Translations under genes and position numbers: made by a program
Shown here: positions 40,888 through 41,222 of the stretch, one piece after another
Layout: every line of letters begins with the position of its first letter
How positions within the stretch are numbered: position 1 is the first letter of the stretch
From: Mesorhizobium sp.
Lineage (GTDB): Bacteria; Pseudomonadota; Alphaproteobacteria; Rhizobiales; Rhizobiaceae
Reading direction: 5' to 3'
Assembly (NCBI GenBank): GCA_004020365.1
Contig: SAQR01000055.1
Coordinates: 1 to 41,222, forward strand
DNA: 41,222 nucleotides
The notes under the pieces: model-generated
The model's input: the letters and a program-made list of their open reading frames with translations, nothing else
What the model was told of the DNA's origin: nothing
Databases searched by the model: none

Positions 40888-41163
40888 ATGCTTGAACAAG
40901 AAGATGGGGGCCAGGAAGACAGGCCCTCAACCAGCCCCGCCGCCGTCTACGATCTAAAAGGCCTGAACTGCCCGTTGCCGGTGCTCAAGGCAAAAAAGCG
41001 GTTGGCCACAATGCAGCCGGGCAGCCGCCTATGGGTCGAAACCACCGACCCCCTCGCCGTCATCGACATTCCCGCCTTCTGCGCCGAGAGCGGTCATCGA
41101 TTGATCGAAACGGCAGCGATATCAGGCGGCCATCGCTTCCTCGTCGAACGCGGAGCGGGATAA
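40888..41163 (+). CDS. TusA-family sulfurtransferase
   Basis: 91-residue TusA-like protein. The active-site motif CPLPVLKAKK starts at Cys28, after DLKGLN; Cys-Pro-x-Pro is the sulfur-carrier signature. GSRLWVETTDPLAVIDIPAFCAESGH near 46-71 is also typical, with a second Cys66. TusA proteins relay persulfide sulfur in tRNA thiolation or cofactor synthesis; which pathway is served here is unknown. ATG 40888 lies six bases after the L,D-transpeptidase stop, so the two are probably cotranscribed. The remaining 59 bases of the window hold a short palindrome (CCCTCGAGGG) but no feature I can support. Confidence 0.9.
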   Translation: MLEQEDGGQEDRPSTSPAAVYDLKGLNCPLPVLKAKKRLATMQPGSRLWVETTDPLAVIDIPAFCAESGHRLIETAAISGGHRFLVERGAG

Positions 41164-41222
41164 TCTCCCCCCTCGAGGGCAGGGCTATCGCATTTGAGTC
41201 ATGAGCTGGAAGAGATAAGCAT

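Noticed and set aside
39439-40899. 486-codon open frame on the minus strand opposite the L,D-transpeptidase gene
   Set aside because: Arg/Gly/His-rich, low-complexity translation typical of antisense shadow in GC-rich DNA; the plus strand carries clear lipobox and YkuD motifs.
41164-41222. Terminator at the end of the window
   Set aside because: CCCTCGAGGG is a short palindrome without a following T-run.

Overview
The window is high-GC alphaproteobacterial chromosome. Protein sequences and gene order point to the Hyphomicrobiales, most likely Mesorhizobium or a close Phyllobacteriaceae relative. The clues are an aerobic-type cobST pair beside a J-domain protein and BolA, a SAM-II riboswitch in front of metX, aroK-aroB next to a CorC-type CBS protein with xerD and accA diverging, and several families of short palindromic intergenic repeats of the kind common in Mesorhizobium. 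This is an inference from recognition; no database search was run. I see no phage, plasmid, IS transposase, CRISPR array, tRNA or rRNA. Nearly all genes are core or metabolic.

Layout. 1-3.3 kb: a leftward group (membrane protein, hpt, the start of a CpdR-like response regulator) diverges from ftsE-ftsX, and a textbook CtrA box (TTAA-N7-TTAAC) lies between them. 3.3-7.7 kb: a DUF218 protein and plsC, which I expect to follow ftsEX directly, are separated by a LysR regulator and its divergent three-gene operon (AhpD-like, DUF1348, PPOX flavoprotein). 7.7-12.1 kb: LysE exporter, aldo/keto reductase, ChaC-like cyclotransferase, DUF2125 protein and PfkB kinase. 12.1-16.4 kb: hisC-tyrC (leftward) opposite metX-metW (rightward); metX has a promoter, a SAM-II riboswitch and an intrinsic terminator in its leader. 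16.5-20.2 kb: DUF1194 VWA protein, an exporter-like ABC protein with a degenerate ATPase site, and a methyltransferase. 20.2-24.2 kb: repeat-rich gap, gloB, DUF985 cupin, YhhN, EamA and DUF3108 proteins. 24.3-26.3 kb: rpmB and a queuosine-precursor transporter that carries a candidate preQ1-I riboswitch over its start codon, then a spermidine-synthase-like protein. 26.3-31.6 kb: esterase-like protein, cobT, cobS, J-domain protein and BolA. 31.7-34.2 kb: a TPP enzyme and a Tat-type alpha/beta hydrolase. 34.3-36.9 kb: CorC-like CBS protein, aroB and aroK. 37-41.2 kb: small membrane protein, xerD, accA, lipoprotein L,D-transpeptidase and TusA-like protein.

How the genes work together. The cell-envelope set (ftsEX, plsC, accA, L,D-transpeptidase, xerD) and the amino-acid set (aroK/aroB, tyrC, hisC, metX/metW) dominate. 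metX-metW makes methionine by the acylhomoserine route and is sensed through SAM. cobS-cobT form the AAA+ part of the aerobic cobaltochelatase. Most genes sit in tight leftward or rightward runs with 4-8 base overlaps, so translational coupling is common.

The parts most worth a second look are the two riboswitch-like leaders, the CtrA box at ftsEX, the composite palindromic repeats that supply stop and start codons to neighbouring genes, the AroB heptapeptide tail made by 21-bp repeats, the CorC-like protein lacking its membrane domain, and the ABC protein with three altered ATPase motifs.
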